Positions 51,958-60,916 of a DNA stretch of 64,000 bases are shown in pieces (positions within the stretch are counted from its first letter, which is position 1; each line of letters begins with the position of its first letter). The position numbers and the translations under genes are program-made. The notes below the pieces were generated by a model. It did not search any database, had not been told where the DNA came from, and worked only from the letters and a program-made list of their open reading frames with translations. The DNA comes from an uncultured Bacilli bacterium (GTDB lineage Bacteria > Bacillota_I > Bacilli_A > RF39 > UBA660), in the NCBI GenBank assembly GCA_910585045.1, contig CAJUCD010000005.1:1-64000 (forward strand). Reading direction: 5' to 3'.

Positions 51958-52242
51958 CTATGCTTCGTAAACGCTTACTTTCTTTTTATCTCTACCTAAT
52001 CTTTCGAAACGTACAACACCATTTATTTTAGCAAATAAAGTGTGATCTTTACCCATTCCTACATTAGTTCCTGGATAAATTTTTGTTCCTCTTTGACGAT
52101 ATAGGATTGAACCAGCAGTTACTGTCTCGCCATCAGCAGCTTTAGCTCCTAATCTACGGCCTCTTGAATCACGGCCATTTCTAGTTGAACCTTGAGCCTT
52201 AACGTGAGCAAATAACTGGATATTTAATTTCATAAAATTCAT
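51958..52242 (-). CDS. rpmA: Ribosomal protein L27 with cleavable N-terminus
   Basis: 94 residues. The start MNFMKLNIQLF-A follows the Firmicutes rule that L27 is made with an extension that the Prp protease removes before the Ala, exposing the tail that reaches the peptidyl-transferase centre. The body has STRNGRDSRGRRLGAK and GSILYRQRGTKIYPG. The mature start AHVKAQGS differs from the usual A-(H/S)-K-K-G. Its ATG overlaps the prp stop (ATGA). Confidence 0.95.
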   Translation of the reverse strand: MNFMKLNIQLFAHVKAQGSTRNGRDSRGRRLGAKAADGETVTAGSILYRQRGTKIYPGTNVGMGKDHTLFAKINGVVRFERLGRDKKKVSVYEA

Positions 52243-52541
52243 GGTCTTTCCTCCTCCTCTATTTTTATGTTTTCTTTATAAGTTAATGCTAATTCTTTTA
52301 GCATTGCAAGCATATTTTCAATTAATATTTGGACATACTTATTATCATTTAAAATGGTAATGGTTAGTTTATCTTTAGCTTCTTCATAACTAAGAGATTT
52401 ACTATCAATTCTAAGTGCGGCATTAATACTAGTTATAACAATACTAGAACAACTTGCACAGACAATATCTTTTCCATATTCATCATAATTAGCATGACCT
52501 TTAATAATTATTTTTTTATTTTTAATTGATATTTTTATCAT
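52239..52541 (-). CDS. prp: Ribosomal-processing cysteine protease Prp
   Basis: 100 residues, YsxB family. Catalytic His in IKGHANYDEYG and Cys in VCASCSS. It cleaves the L27 N-terminal extension and lies between rplU and rpmA as in all Firmicutes with this system. It starts in the TAATG of rplU. The neighbouring L27 carries the matching cleavage sequence. Confidence 0.93.
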   Translation of the reverse strand: MIKISIKNKKIIIKGHANYDEYGKDIVCASCSSIVITSINAALRIDSKSLSYEEAKDKLTITILNDNKYVQILIENMLAMLKELALTYKENIKIEEEERP

Positions 52542-52837
52542 TAGCTAATTTTTTTAACAACTAATTTTGTGTATGGTTGTCTATGACCTTGAGTTTTACG
52601 ATATTTTTTCTTAGGTCTGTATTTGAAAACTTTAATCTTCTTTTGCTTTCCATGTTTTTCAACTAAACAAACAACTTTAGCTCCTTCAACATATGGAGTT
52701 CCAATTTTAGTACCAACTGCTAAAACATTAGTAAATGTTACTTCACTTCCAGCTTCGTTTGGTAATTTTTCTACATAAATAACGTCATTTTCACTTACAT
52801 AGTATTGTTTGCCACCAGTTTCAAATATTGCTTTCAT
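52541..52837 (-). CDS. rplU: Ribosomal protein L21
   Basis: 98 residues: MKAIFETGGKQYYVSENDVIYVEKL, with YRPKKKYRKTQGHRQPYTKLVVKKI at the C-terminus. The ATG at 52837 is seven bases from AGGAGG, so upstream in-frame ATGs are unlikely. First gene of the rplU-prp-rpmA unit, downstream of the mreCD-spoIVFAB genes as in Bacillus. Confidence 0.95.
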   Translation of the reverse strand: MKAIFETGGKQYYVSENDVIYVEKLPNEAGSEVTFTNVLAVGTKIGTPYVEGAKVVCLVEKHGKQKKIKVFKYRPKKKYRKTQGHRQPYTKLVVKKIS

Positions 52838-52844
52838 ATTCATT

Positions 52845-52917
52845 CCTCCTTTTAATATTTTAAGACGCACCCTTGTGGTAACTATAATTAGTTTTATAAC
52901 CATTTTAGTGTGGTTTT
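52845..52917 (-). promoter_or_regulatory. Possible L21 leader structure
   Basis: The gap before rplU can fold a hairpin (GGTTATAA-type arm 52894-52901 with TTATAGTTACC 52877-52887). Its position matches the autoregulatory L21 leader known in Bacilli. Sequence is not close enough for me to be certain. Confidence 0.4.
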
Positions 52918-52987
52918 TTACGAATACTTAAATGTGTTTCTTCGCTAAATTTAATTTTAGCAAATTAATCTTTGTTTGTCAAATATT

Positions 52988-53758
52988 TTAAGCCCTTCTA
53001 GGAGCTTCTTCACTACGATATTCTTCTAACCCTGATAATTCTCGAATGTAATTGCTGCGTATATCTATATCAGCGGCATTTTTGGATAAAGCGGCATATA
53101 ATTCTTCTCTTCTGTCTAATAATTGTTTGTTTTCAGATTGTAATTTGAAACGCATAGAATTAATTATACGCATAATATCACGATAAACTTTATCTTTTTG
53201 AAGACGTCTTTTAATACTAGGTAACATTATATCTTCATATCCCCAAAAGCATTTTAAAGTTATTTTATCTATGGCTGGTAGGAACAGCTCTTCATTTAAA
53301 TTAGCATGAGCAGCTTCAGCTTCAGGAGCTCTTCTATCGGACCATAGTAAGCATTCTACAACAATTTTTCTAGCATTTATTAATTTTTGTAATTCACTAA
53401 AAGTATATGTATGATTAATATCAAAATCGCTATCTTGATCGTAATATACTTTAATATCTAAATATGTAGGATTATAACTCCTATTAATAATACTAGTGGC
53501 AACGATACTATTACTTACATTTTTGCATTTTATAACACTTCTACTAATGGCTTCTATATCTCTATTGCTTGAAAGATATGGAACCCAATTATAGTATTTA
53601 GCTAACAGCTCTTTTAATTCTTCATCACTTAGATTACTTAAATCGTAAAGTTTTTCTAAATCTCTAATAGAGGCGATAACTCCCCTTTGAGTATCAGTAA
53701 CAGAATTTCTAGAATTTATAATATAATAAGTAAAATCATCTTTTAAAGTTAAATTCAT
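52988..53758 (-). CDS. Hypothetical protein, about 256 aa
   Basis: Start taken as ATG at 53758 after AGAGGTATCTATT. No signal peptide. Helix-rich with an acidic start and a conserved-looking WVPYLSSNRDIEAISRSVIKCKN region and a basic helical middle (LPSIKRRLQKDKVYRDIMRIINSMRFKLQ). The extreme C-terminus is Glu/Arg-rich. Family not recognised. It sits between spoIVFB and rplU, where Bacillus has no gene. Confidence 0.65.
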   Translation of the reverse strand: MNLTLKDDFTYYIINSRNSVTDTQRGVIASIRDLEKLYDLSNLSDEELKELLAKYYNWVPYLSSNRDIEAISRSVIKCKNVSNSIVATSIINRSYNPTYLDIKVYYDQDSDFDINHTYTFSELQKLINARKIVVECLLWSDRRAPEAEAAHANLNEELFLPAIDKITLKCFWGYEDIMLPSIKRRLQKDKVYRDIMRIINSMRFKLQSENKQLLDRREELYAALSKNAADIDIRSNYIRELSGLEEYRSEEAPRRA

Positions 53759-53810
53759 AATAGATACCTCTTTTCTTAAGTATATATTATATAATATTAT
53801 GCTTGGTTTG

Positions 53811-54596
53811 TCAGCTATTAAATTTTTGCGCAAGTATTTTTTTTTCAGAAATTACTTTATCTTTGTTTTTAAAATAGTGGTAGGTATCTTTCTTTAATAA
53901 ATCTAAATTTATTTTATTCTCGTATTTTATTTTAGATATTGGCAATTGGTATAAGTGCCTTTCGGTTAAAAACCGCATATGTGCATATTTAAACTCTTTA
54001 CTAGTATTAATTATTTTAAATATTAAAAAACTAATGATAAGATAATTATTTAAAGAGTAAAGTTCATTATAAGTTATAAATAGAATGATGCTTATAATAC
54101 TAATAATCAAACTTAAATAAAATGATTTTTTATAAGGAAAAATTAATTCCCAAATACTCCTTAAAAATATATAACCATCTAATGGGATAATTGGTAACAT
54201 ATTAAAGATAATGATAGTTGTATTATAACTTTTAAATAGTTTATAAGTTAGAGATGAAATAATACAATAATGTTGAAGTAAAAAGAATATTAGCCATAAT
54301 ATTATTTGAAAAATTATCCCAAATATGGAAATTAATAATTCATGTTTGATGCTTGCATTTATCTTCTTATCAATTCTAGTAATACCACCCATAGGATAAA
54401 TATCAATTTTAATTATTTTATATCTTAATATTTTAATAATTAGAATATGGCCAAGTTCATGAAAGATAACTATTATATAAATTAAAATAATATTTTTTAT
54501 TAAGCCTGTAAAACAAAAAGTTAAAATAAGAAAATAAGTAGCAATATTAATATTAAATAAGTTTTTGATATTCTTCATAGCTGATATATTTGCCAT
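53811..54596 (-). CDS. SpoIVFB-like M50 membrane metalloprotease
   Basis: 261 residues, multi-pass site-2-type protease. Zinc motif HELGH (FHELGHILIIKIL), then YPMGGITRI, and MLPIIPLDGYIFL giving the C-terminal Asp ligand in a shifted NPDG-like motif. In Bacillus this enzyme cleaves pro-sigma-K and lies downstream of spoIVFA and upstream of rplU as here. ATG at 54596 overlaps spoIVFA. An ATG at 54578 is possible. Confidence 0.85.
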   Translation of the reverse strand: MANISAMKNIKNLFNINIATYFLILTFCFTGLIKNIILIYIIVIFHELGHILIIKILRYKIIKIDIYPMGGITRIDKKINASIKHELLISIFGIIFQIILWLIFFLLQHYCIISSLTYKLFKSYNTTIIIFNMLPIIPLDGYIFLRSIWELIFPYKKSFYLSLIISIISIILFITYNELYSLNNYLIISFLIFKIINTSKEFKYAHMRFLTERHLYQLPISKIKYENKINLDLLKKDTYHYFKNKDKVISEKKILAQKFNS

Positions 54597-55194
54597 CTTT
54601 ATTAATAGTTAAATATATATAATCACTATTGGAAGTTCCTAAAATGCTTCCTGCTTCAATATAATCATAGACTTTAATATTTGTATCAGTTATATTAGAA
54701 TACCAAATATCAACACCATCATTTCCTTGAACAATAATTGTATTCCCTAATTCTTCTTTTTCGCCAGCAAAAACAACTATTCCACTTGTAATAACATTTA
54801 TAGTTTCATTAGCACCTACAGTTAATTTAATGCCATTTTTGAAATTTTCTAAGTTAGAATATTTAATACTATCAAAAAATACTGGGCTATCGCTTTCTTC
54901 TTTTTTCTTTATAACATCAACAGAACCAAAATACTTTTGATATAAATTATTAATTTTTGTAAAACTTAGAGAATCTTCTAAAACATATTTCTTATAAAGT
55001 TCTTTATTTTTACTATTAACATTTGTATAAATTATACTAAAAAGAACAAAAATAACAGCTAATAAAATACGTGAGATAAGATTTTTGAAATATTTTAATT
55101 TAGGAGTTAAAGATTCGTTATTAGAGCTAGTTGGAGTAGTAACATAACTATTTCGTTTGGCTTTGTTTTTTTTGATTATATCTTCAACATTCAT
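54553..55194 (-). CDS. SpoIVFA-like protein with degenerate M23 domain
   Basis: 213 residues with one membrane helix (about 40-60) and an outer domain. The VTSGIVVFAGEKEELGNTIIVQGNDGVDIWYSNI segment is an M23-type LytM fold, but the metal-binding HxH/Hxxx(D) residues are missing, so it is likely inactive and structural, as SpoIVFA and SpoIIQ are. In Bacillus SpoIVFA holds SpoIVFB inactive. Gene order matches. Confidence 0.75.
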   Translation of the reverse strand: MNVEDIIKKNKAKRNSYVTTPTSSNNESLTPKLKYFKNLISRILLAVIFVLFSIIYTNVNSKNKELYKKYVLEDSLSFTKINNLYQKYFGSVDVIKKKEESDSPVFFDSIKYSNLENFKNGIKLTVGANETINVITSGIVVFAGEKEELGNTIIVQGNDGVDIWYSNITDTNIKVYDYIEAGSILGTSNSDYIYLTINKDGKYISYEEYQKLI

Positions 55195-55198
55195 TTTA

Positions 55199-55600
55199 TC
55201 ACCTAGATAATTTTATGTTATTACGAAGAATTTTATAACATAGGATATAAAAAATAATATTGTAAAAATAGTTATGTAAAAGAAACTTTAATAAAAAAAT
55301 AAGAGAGTATTTATTTATTAAACCAATACTTAAAATATATATAATATAAATAAGGGATATCGTTAATATATAATTTTTAAAGCTGGTTAAAGATATTTTA
55401 CTTTTTTTTAGAAGATAGAATATGATTGCTATAATTATTGTGTTTAAAAAATAAGTATTTAATATTAATAAATCTATAATTAAAGTAATAATAATTATTT
55501 TAGAAAGTTTTATTTTAGGTATTAATAGATTTAAAAGAAAAAAATAAGTAGATGTATGACTAAAAAATGATAATAAAATATCTATGAACAATAAAATCAT
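55199..55600 (-). CDS. mreD: MreD-like rod-shape membrane protein
   Basis: 133 residues with about five hydrophobic helices and short loops. The call rests mainly on size, topology and position between mreC and spoIVFA. Its ATG overlaps the mreC stop (ATGA). MreD acts with MreC, RodA and PBP2 in elongation of the wall. Sequence motifs are weak. Confidence 0.7.
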   Translation of the reverse strand: MILLFIDILLSFFSHTSTYFFLLNLLIPKIKLSKIIIITLIIDLLILNTYFLNTIIIAIIFYLLKKSKISLTSFKNYILTISLIYIIYILSIGLINKYSLIFLLKFLLHNYFYNIIFYILCYKILRNNIKLSR

Positions 55601-56241
55601 GGTAAAACTACTCCCACATAATTTAAATTATATATATCTATAGCAGAAGTTATTTCTAGTATGTATTCTAATTCTAAAGAGCTTTTTGTAACACTCTTTA
55701 CAGTTCCTACTAAAATACCTTCTGGAATATCAGTTAAGCCAGAAGTAAAAACTTGTTCCCCTTCTGTTATTTCATTATTAGTTTTAATATTTTTAACAAT
55801 TAATTTGTTATCTTTAGTTGTTAAAATACCATATGAATTATTTACTTTTACTGAAATACTGGTATTTGGATTTGTAATTAAATTTACTTCACTACTATTA
55901 TTAGAGACTTTATTTATAATACCAATAAGACCTTTTTCGTTTATAACAGCTTGCCCTTTTTCTATATTAGAGTTTGTTCCTTTATTAATCGTTATCTTAT
56001 TATAAAAATCATATATGTTTTGAAGCATTACTTTGCTATATTCTATATTAAAAGATGAGGGATTTATTTTTAAAATATTACTTAGTTTTTGATACTCTTT
56101 TTCATAATAAGATTCTTTAATATCTGAGGTAAAATTATTTAAAGATTCTAAATTAGAAGTTAGAGCAAAAAGATTATCTTTGGTTAAATATAAAATATAA
56201 ATAATAATTAAACTTATATAAAAGAAATTTTTTTTATGCAT
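55597..56241 (-). CDS. mreC: Rod shape-determining protein MreC
   Basis: About 214 residues: N-terminal membrane anchor, coiled coil (about 35-70), then beta domain with NKGTNSNIEKGQAVINEKGLIGII and VFTSGLTDIPEGILVGTV, the usual MreC blocks. The start is ATG at 56241 (AGGTG six bases before). It organises the peptidoglycan elongation machinery outside the membrane. No mreB here, which must be elsewhere. Confidence 0.9.
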   Translation of the reverse strand: MHKKNFFYISLIIIYILYLTKDNLFALTSNLESLNNFTSDIKESYYEKEYQKLSNILKINPSSFNIEYSKVMLQNIYDFYNKITINKGTNSNIEKGQAVINEKGLIGIINKVSNNSSEVNLITNPNTSISVKVNNSYGILTTKDNKLIVKNIKTNNEITEGEQVFTSGLTDIPEGILVGTVKSVTKSSLELEYILEITSAIDIYNLNYVGVVLP

Positions 56242-56273
56242 AAGAAACACCTAATATTATTATGCTCAAAAGA

Positions 56274-56711
56274 TTAAGAGATATATTCATTAAATAACTT
56301 TAATAAAGAATTATTGATATTATCATAGTAACTTTTTTCGCTTGTTTTAATTAATAATTCATAGTTTCCAATAGATTTTAAAAATTCATTATTCATTTTT
56401 ATTTCTGAGGTGCGAAAGTTATAGTTTAAATCAAGAAAATAACTACTCATTAATTCAATACTTTCTTTTTTAGAATAAATACCTATTACTATCTTATAAA
56501 TACCATTATCATTATAAATGATAGCATTTTTATAATTGGCTTTTTTAGTAGTAGCTTCATTTAAAGAATTATAAGATCCTACATAAAAATAAGTAGCTTT
56601 TGATTCTAAAGCTTTAGATATAATCGTATTATCAAATTTATAGCAAAATATATAGGATGCTACCATACCAATTATAAGAGCTATTAAAAAAACTTTTAAG
56701 TTATGTTTCAT
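56274..56711 (-). CDS. Membrane-anchored protein with SPOR-like domain
   Basis: 145 residues. N-terminal hydrophobic helix (about 7-24), then a stretch YFYVGSYNSLNEATTKKA ... IYKIVIGIYSKKESIELM that resembles the beta-alpha-beta pattern of SPOR peptidoglycan-binding domains. It precedes mreC, in a position shared with SPOR-like proteins of wall-growth loci. The domain call is tentative. Confidence 0.6.
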   Translation of the reverse strand: MKHNLKVFLIALIIGMVASYIFCYKFDNTIISKALESKATYFYVGSYNSLNEATTKKANYKNAIIYNDNGIYKIVIGIYSKKESIELMSSYFLDLNYNFRTSEIKMNNEFLKSIGNYELLIKTSEKSYYDNINNSLLKLFNEYIS

Positions 56712-56783
56712 AATATCACCTAAAATATTTATATCATATAAAGGTTGATTATTATGTCGAAATAAATTAAAAGTTGCTAATTT

Positions 56784-57305
56784 TTAACCGAAGAAAATAA
56801 AAGTAATAATAAAAGCAGCAATAATTCCCATTAAATCTGCAAATAATCCTACTGGTAAAGCATATCTAGTTTTAGTGACTTTAATACTACCAAAATATAG
56901 AGCTAAAACATAAATAGTAGTATCAGTACAGCCTTGTAATGTTGAAGATAGACGCCCAATAAAACTATCAGGGCCAAAAGCAATAAATATTTCATTCATA
57001 ATAGCTAAAGATGCTGTTCCTGATATAGGACGCAATATAGCCATAGGAAGAATATCAATTGGTATTTGACTCAGTTCAAATAAGGGTTTTAAAAAGCTTA
57101 ATGCTCCTTCCAAGAATTTGCTATCTAAGAAAATATTTACAGCAAAAACCATAGCGATTATAGTCGGTGCAATATGAAATACCATAATTAGTCCTTCTTT
57201 GGCTCCTACTAAAAAAGAATCATAAACATTTATTTTTCTCTTAGCTCCATAAAAAATAATAAAAAAGACAAAAAGAGGAATTATTATTTTAGATATCATA
57301 TTCAT
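56784..57305 (-). CDS. spmB: Spore maturation protein B
   Basis: 173 residues with four to five membrane helices and the Gate/nucleoside-recognition motifs seen in SpmB: DSFLVGAKEGL, RPISGTASLAIM, and GPDSFIGRLSSTLQGCTDTTIYVLALYFG. Overlaps spmA (ATGA). In Bacillus spmA and spmB act in spore-core dehydration, downstream of dacB as here. Confidence 0.92.
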   Translation of the reverse strand: MNMISKIIIPLFVFFIIFYGAKRKINVYDSFLVGAKEGLIMVFHIAPTIIAMVFAVNIFLDSKFLEGALSFLKPLFELSQIPIDILPMAILRPISGTASLAIMNEIFIAFGPDSFIGRLSSTLQGCTDTTIYVLALYFGSIKVTKTRYALPVGLFADLMGIIAAFIITFIFFG

Positions 57306-57883
57306 TTTTGATTCCTCCTTCTAATTATATAGTCAAGTATAAGACCAGAAATGCTAGATACAGAAGTTGCTAAAATACTAGTAATAATTATTTCTGTAGG
57401 ATTAGCACTCCCATGCATAATTCTTAAAGCTATAACAGTAGTAGGTATTAGAGTTACACCACCAGTATTAAGAATTAAAAATGTAATCATGGCTTCTGTA
57501 GCAGTATCTTTTCTAGGATTATCTTTTTGGAGTTCATCCATAGCTTTTAGACCAAATGGAGTAGCAGCAGAACCTAATCCTAACATATTAGCGGCAATGT
57601 TACTAGCAATGTAGCCTAGCGCTTTATGGTCTTTATTTAAACTAGGAAAAAGTTTACTTAAAATAGGATTTAATATTTTTGAAAAAACTTTTAATAATCC
57701 CGCATCTTCGGCTATTTTCATAATGCCTGTCCACAAAACGATTAAAGGCATCATTTCAATTATTAAATTCATACCACTAGTGGCATGTGTTAAAATACCA
57801 TTATTTATAGTTTCAATATTGCCAGTTAAAAATGAATAGATTATGGCAATAATGATTAATCCTGCCCATATTATATTTACCAT
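57302..57883 (-). CDS. spmA: Spore maturation protein A
   Basis: 193 residues with about five membrane helices: ATSGMNLIIEMMPLIVLWTGIMKIAEDAGL, IASNIAANMLGLGSAATPFGLKAM and LNTGGVTLIPTTVIALR are the family blocks. It overlaps dacB by 7 bases and spmB by 4, forming a dacB-spmA-spmB operon. Confidence 0.92.
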   Translation of the reverse strand: MVNIIWAGLIIIAIIYSFLTGNIETINNGILTHATSGMNLIIEMMPLIVLWTGIMKIAEDAGLLKVFSKILNPILSKLFPSLNKDHKALGYIASNIAANMLGLGSAATPFGLKAMDELQKDNPRKDTATEAMITFLILNTGGVTLIPTTVIALRIMHGSANPTEIIITSILATSVSSISGLILDYIIRRRNQK

Positions 57884-58968
57884 GATTTAAACCACCCAAT
57901 TATTTTAGACCAAAAACTAGTTTTTTCTTTTTCAGACTTTTTTTTCTCCTCTTTTTTGGCATATATGCTTTCTTTATGAAGTACAAAATCATCTAACATG
58001 ACTTTAGCCTCACCAATTTTAATGTCATTGTAAACAGTGTCGTATTTATAAAGGGTTATTTCAATTTTTAAATTTTTTTGTTCTTCTTTAGTAATTAAAG
58101 CATAATAATCATTTTTTATATAAAAATTTATATCTTTATAAAATGTATCTTCAACTTGAAAATTATTTTTATCTAAAGCAAGAATAGCTTCATATTTATT
58201 AAAGTAAGTTTCATATAAATCTTTGTGGTCATTAAAGTCGTTAGGGTCATTAAGTGTAACTATGACTAGATTCTTATTATCTTTGGAAGCCGTGGTAACA
58301 AGAGTTCTTTTAGCAGCATCAGTATACCCTGTTTTCCCACCTGTTGTGTATTTATACATGCCAAAAAGTTTATTTTTACCAACCCAATTATAAGTCTTTA
58401 AATTACTTTCAGCTTTATAATTAGTCGTTCCAAATATCTCTCGAAAAGTTTTATTTTGCATAGCTACTTTGGTTAAAAGAGCCATATCATAAGCAGTAGA
58501 AATATTCCCTACTCCTTTAGAATCTAACCCATGAGGATTAACAAAATTAGTATTTTTCATACCAATAGTCTTAGCATATTCATTCATTAAAAAAACAAAG
58601 TTTTCATTAGAGCCTGCTACAGTATTAGCAATAGCAGTCGCAGCATCATTACCGCTTCTAAGCATTAAACCATAAAGTAAATCTTTTAGTTTTATTTCTT
58701 CTCCTACTTCTAAATAAACACTAGAACCATAAGCTTTTAATATATCTTCATCAACTACTACTGTTTTATTTAAATCGCTATACATTATGGTGATTAAGCA
58801 AGTCATTATTTTGGTGATAGAAGCTATTAATCTTGGATCATCGCCATTTAAGTTATATAAAACACGTCCACTATTTATATCCATGACAACTGCTTTTTCG
58901 GCACTCATAGCAAAACTATTTAAGGGAATAATGATAAAACTTAAAAATAATACTACAATCTTTTTCAT
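57877..58968 (-). CDS. dacB: D-alanyl-D-alanine carboxypeptidase (DacB/DacF family)
   Basis: About 363 residues with signal peptide. Serine active-site motifs are SITKIMTCL (SxxK), SGN, and KTGYT (KTG), plus a C-terminal PBP5-like domain and an amphipathic C-terminal anchor. It trims cross-link donors in the wall. Paired with spmAB, it is likely the spore-cortex enzyme. The ATG at 58968 is better than the GTG at 58977. Confidence 0.93.
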   Translation of the reverse strand: MKKIVVLFLSFIIIPLNSFAMSAEKAVVMDINSGRVLYNLNGDDPRLIASITKIMTCLITIMYSDLNKTVVVDEDILKAYGSSVYLEVGEEIKLKDLLYGLMLRSGNDAATAIANTVAGSNENFVFLMNEYAKTIGMKNTNFVNPHGLDSKGVGNISTAYDMALLTKVAMQNKTFREIFGTTNYKAESNLKTYNWVGKNKLFGMYKYTTGGKTGYTDAAKRTLVTTASKDNKNLVIVTLNDPNDFNDHKDLYETYFNKYEAILALDKNNFQVEDTFYKDINFYIKNDYYALITKEEQKNLKIEITLYKYDTVYNDIKIGEAKVMLDDFVLHKESIYAKKEEKKKSEKEKTSFWSKIIGWFKSW

Positions 58969-59013
58969 TCGGCTCACCTATTTAACTTTATGAAAATATT
59001 ACATAAAAAATAC

Positions 59014-59039
59014 AAAAAAGAACTAAGTGTTGTTAGTTC
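59014..59039 (-). terminator. Terminator overlapping the coiled-coil gene stop
   Basis: GAACTAA (59020-59026) pairs with TTAGTTC (59033-59039), then T-run on the minus strand. Half the stem lies in the last codons of the gene at 59023. Confidence 0.75.
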
Positions 59040-59673
59040 CGTTAAGATCTAGAGTTCTTAATATATTTAAGTCTATTTCAGGACCACTGTTAATTTCTAA
59101 GGCTATTTGTTCATCTAAATAAGGACCTAAAGCAGTTATTAGTTGTTCTGTTAAATTGTTTATTTCATCTTCATACTCACTTCTTTGGTTTTCTAAAGAT
59201 TCATTTTGGCTTTCTAAAACTTTTATTTTAGATATTAATATATCAATGTGTTTCTGGATGTTTTCTATAACTTTTTCTTTAGGCATAGTTATATTATTTT
59301 TAGAAGCTCGATAATTACTAAATTTTTCTTTAATACTATTTTCTATAACAGTGTAGCCTATATGAATTAAAAAATTTAGTAAAGCAATAATAGCAATTGT
59401 GAAAATACCATTAAGACCTAGAGGAAGAATAAATAAAATAAATGTTAGAATATGGGATAAAATTTTGATGCTGTAAATTGTTGTATAAGTTTCTTCTTCT
59501 TCGATATATTTTTTTATGGCATAAAGCTCTAAACATGCTTCATGAAGCTCATTGTAAGCTAATTTAAGTTCTAAATTTTTGTGGTTTAATTCCTGATTAT
59601 TTTTAGAAAGAGAACTGTTTATTTCATTTAACTTGGATTTAGCATTTTGTAATGTTTGATATATTTTTTTCAT
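59023..59673 (-). CDS. Coiled-coil protein with two membrane helices
   Basis: 216 residues: N-terminal coiled coil (about 5-60), two hydrophobic helices (about 68-90, 92-112), then a second coiled coil (about 135-180) and an acidic tail. No family recognised. Its terminator overlaps its stop codon. Start after GGGGGAT. A structural membrane role is plausible. Confidence 0.65.
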   Translation of the reverse strand: MKKIYQTLQNAKSKLNEINSSLSKNNQELNHKNLELKLAYNELHEACLELYAIKKYIEEEETYTTIYSIKILSHILTFILFILPLGLNGIFTIAIIALLNFLIHIGYTVIENSIKEKFSNYRASKNNITMPKEKVIENIQKHIDILISKIKVLESQNESLENQRSEYEDEINNLTEQLITALGPYLDEQIALEINSGPEIDLNILRTLDLNGTNNT

Positions 59674-59725
59674 AAATCCCCCATTAGATTGTTTATATTA
59701 TATATCTTATTTTAAATAATAGCAA

Positions 59726-59923
59726 TTAATCTTCAAATAAATCATTCATTAATTTAGTTATGTGTTGTTTTCTTTTTTTAGTACTATCTTTATCAATTAT
59801 TATTTTGATAACGTCACCTTCATGAGCTCCTTGAAGTAAAATTTTAGGAATATTTGCAAAATGACCTTCGTCTATTTCGACAATTGCATACTCTCCTTCA
59901 AAACGATCAATAATAACTTCCAT
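59726..59923 (-). CDS. DUF3006 small protein
   Basis: 65 residues: VIIDRFEGEYAIVEIDEGHFANIPKILL ... GDVIKI matches DUF3006, a short beta-rich family. It starts 11 bases after a ComEC-like metallo-beta-lactamase lipoprotein. This pairing recurs in Firmicutes. Function unknown, perhaps regulation of or binding to the partner. Confidence 0.8.
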   Translation of the reverse strand: MEVIIDRFEGEYAIVEIDEGHFANIPKILLQGAHEGDVIKIIIDKDSTKKRKQHITKLMNDLFED

Positions 59924-59934
59924 TTTAGACCTCC

Positions 59935-60807
59935 TTATTTTTCAGTTATAACTTTTATATTTTTGCCATCACTAGTAATTGTTATATTACCATGTAAATC
60001 TGTACGATAAATATTATTCGTATATTTTTGTAATTTAGTTAATGTTTCAGAAGCAGGATGATTATATTTATTGTCAACGCCAACACTTATTACAGCATAT
60101 TTAGGACTTACCCTTTTTAAGAAATTAGAACTACTACTAGTTTTAGAACCATGGTGCCCTACTTTTAAAACATCAGATTTAATATCAGCAGTAATACTTT
60201 TTTCACTTACTTCTTCAGCATCTCCTGTAAATAGATAAGTTGTATCTTGGTAGGTTAGTTTTAAAACTAAAGAATAATTATTGTAGCTACTATACTTATC
60301 TTCGGTAGGAGCAACAATTATGGCTTTTAAATTTTCTTCGTTTAAGACTTCAACGCCAGCTGCTCCCTTTTTTATTTTTAAGCCTTTATTACCAATAGTA
60401 TTTAAAAGATTTTCATATGTTTTACTTGTAGCTACAACTTTTGGCATATATATTGTTCCGATTTCAAAATAATCAATAATTTTATTTAACCCTCCAATAT
60501 GGTCAGCGTGAGGATGAGTTGCTAGTATATAATCTATTTTTTTATAACCTAAACTTTCAATATAAGAAATAATTTTCGAACTCGACCAAGCTTCGCCACC
60601 ATCTATTAACATAGTTTTATTATTAGGTAGTTCGATAAAAATGGAATCAGCTTGGGCAACATCTAAAAAGTGAGCTTTTAATACTTCTTGATTAACAATA
60701 TTAGTTTGTTCTTCTGAAATAACTTGTCCTTTGCTAGTTGGAACTTCTAATTTAGTACAGCTACATAAAAATAACAGTATAAATAATAATATAAATTTCT
60801 TTTTCAT
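59935..60807 (-). CDS. ComEC-like metallo-beta-lactamase lipoprotein
   Basis: 290 residues. Lipobox LCSC anchors it outside the membrane. The beta-lactamase-like metal site is HPHADHIGG, with FLDVAQADSIFIELP before it and LLFTGDAEEVSE and KVGHHGSKTSSS after it. These match the C-terminal nuclease domain of ComEC. The separate ComEC channel is absent here. Possibly a surface nuclease in DNA uptake or scavenging. ATG at 60807 is chosen for spacing from AGGAG. Confidence 0.85.
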   Translation of the reverse strand: MKKKFILLFILLFLCSCTKLEVPTSKGQVISEEQTNIVNQEVLKAHFLDVAQADSIFIELPNNKTMLIDGGEAWSSSKIISYIESLGYKKIDYILATHPHADHIGGLNKIIDYFEIGTIYMPKVVATSKTYENLLNTIGNKGLKIKKGAAGVEVLNEENLKAIIVAPTEDKYSSYNNYSLVLKLTYQDTTYLFTGDAEEVSEKSITADIKSDVLKVGHHGSKTSSSSNFLKRVSPKYAVISVGVDNKYNHPASETLTKLQKYTNNIYRTDLHGNITITSDGKNIKVITEK

Positions 60808-60916
60808 GCCTAACATACTCCTATTTTAATTATAGCTAAACAAAGAAGAAAGGACAATTTCTTTTTGCTATTTTTACTTTTTTTGACAATTAAAAAAATA
60901 AATGAAGGTTAATCAT

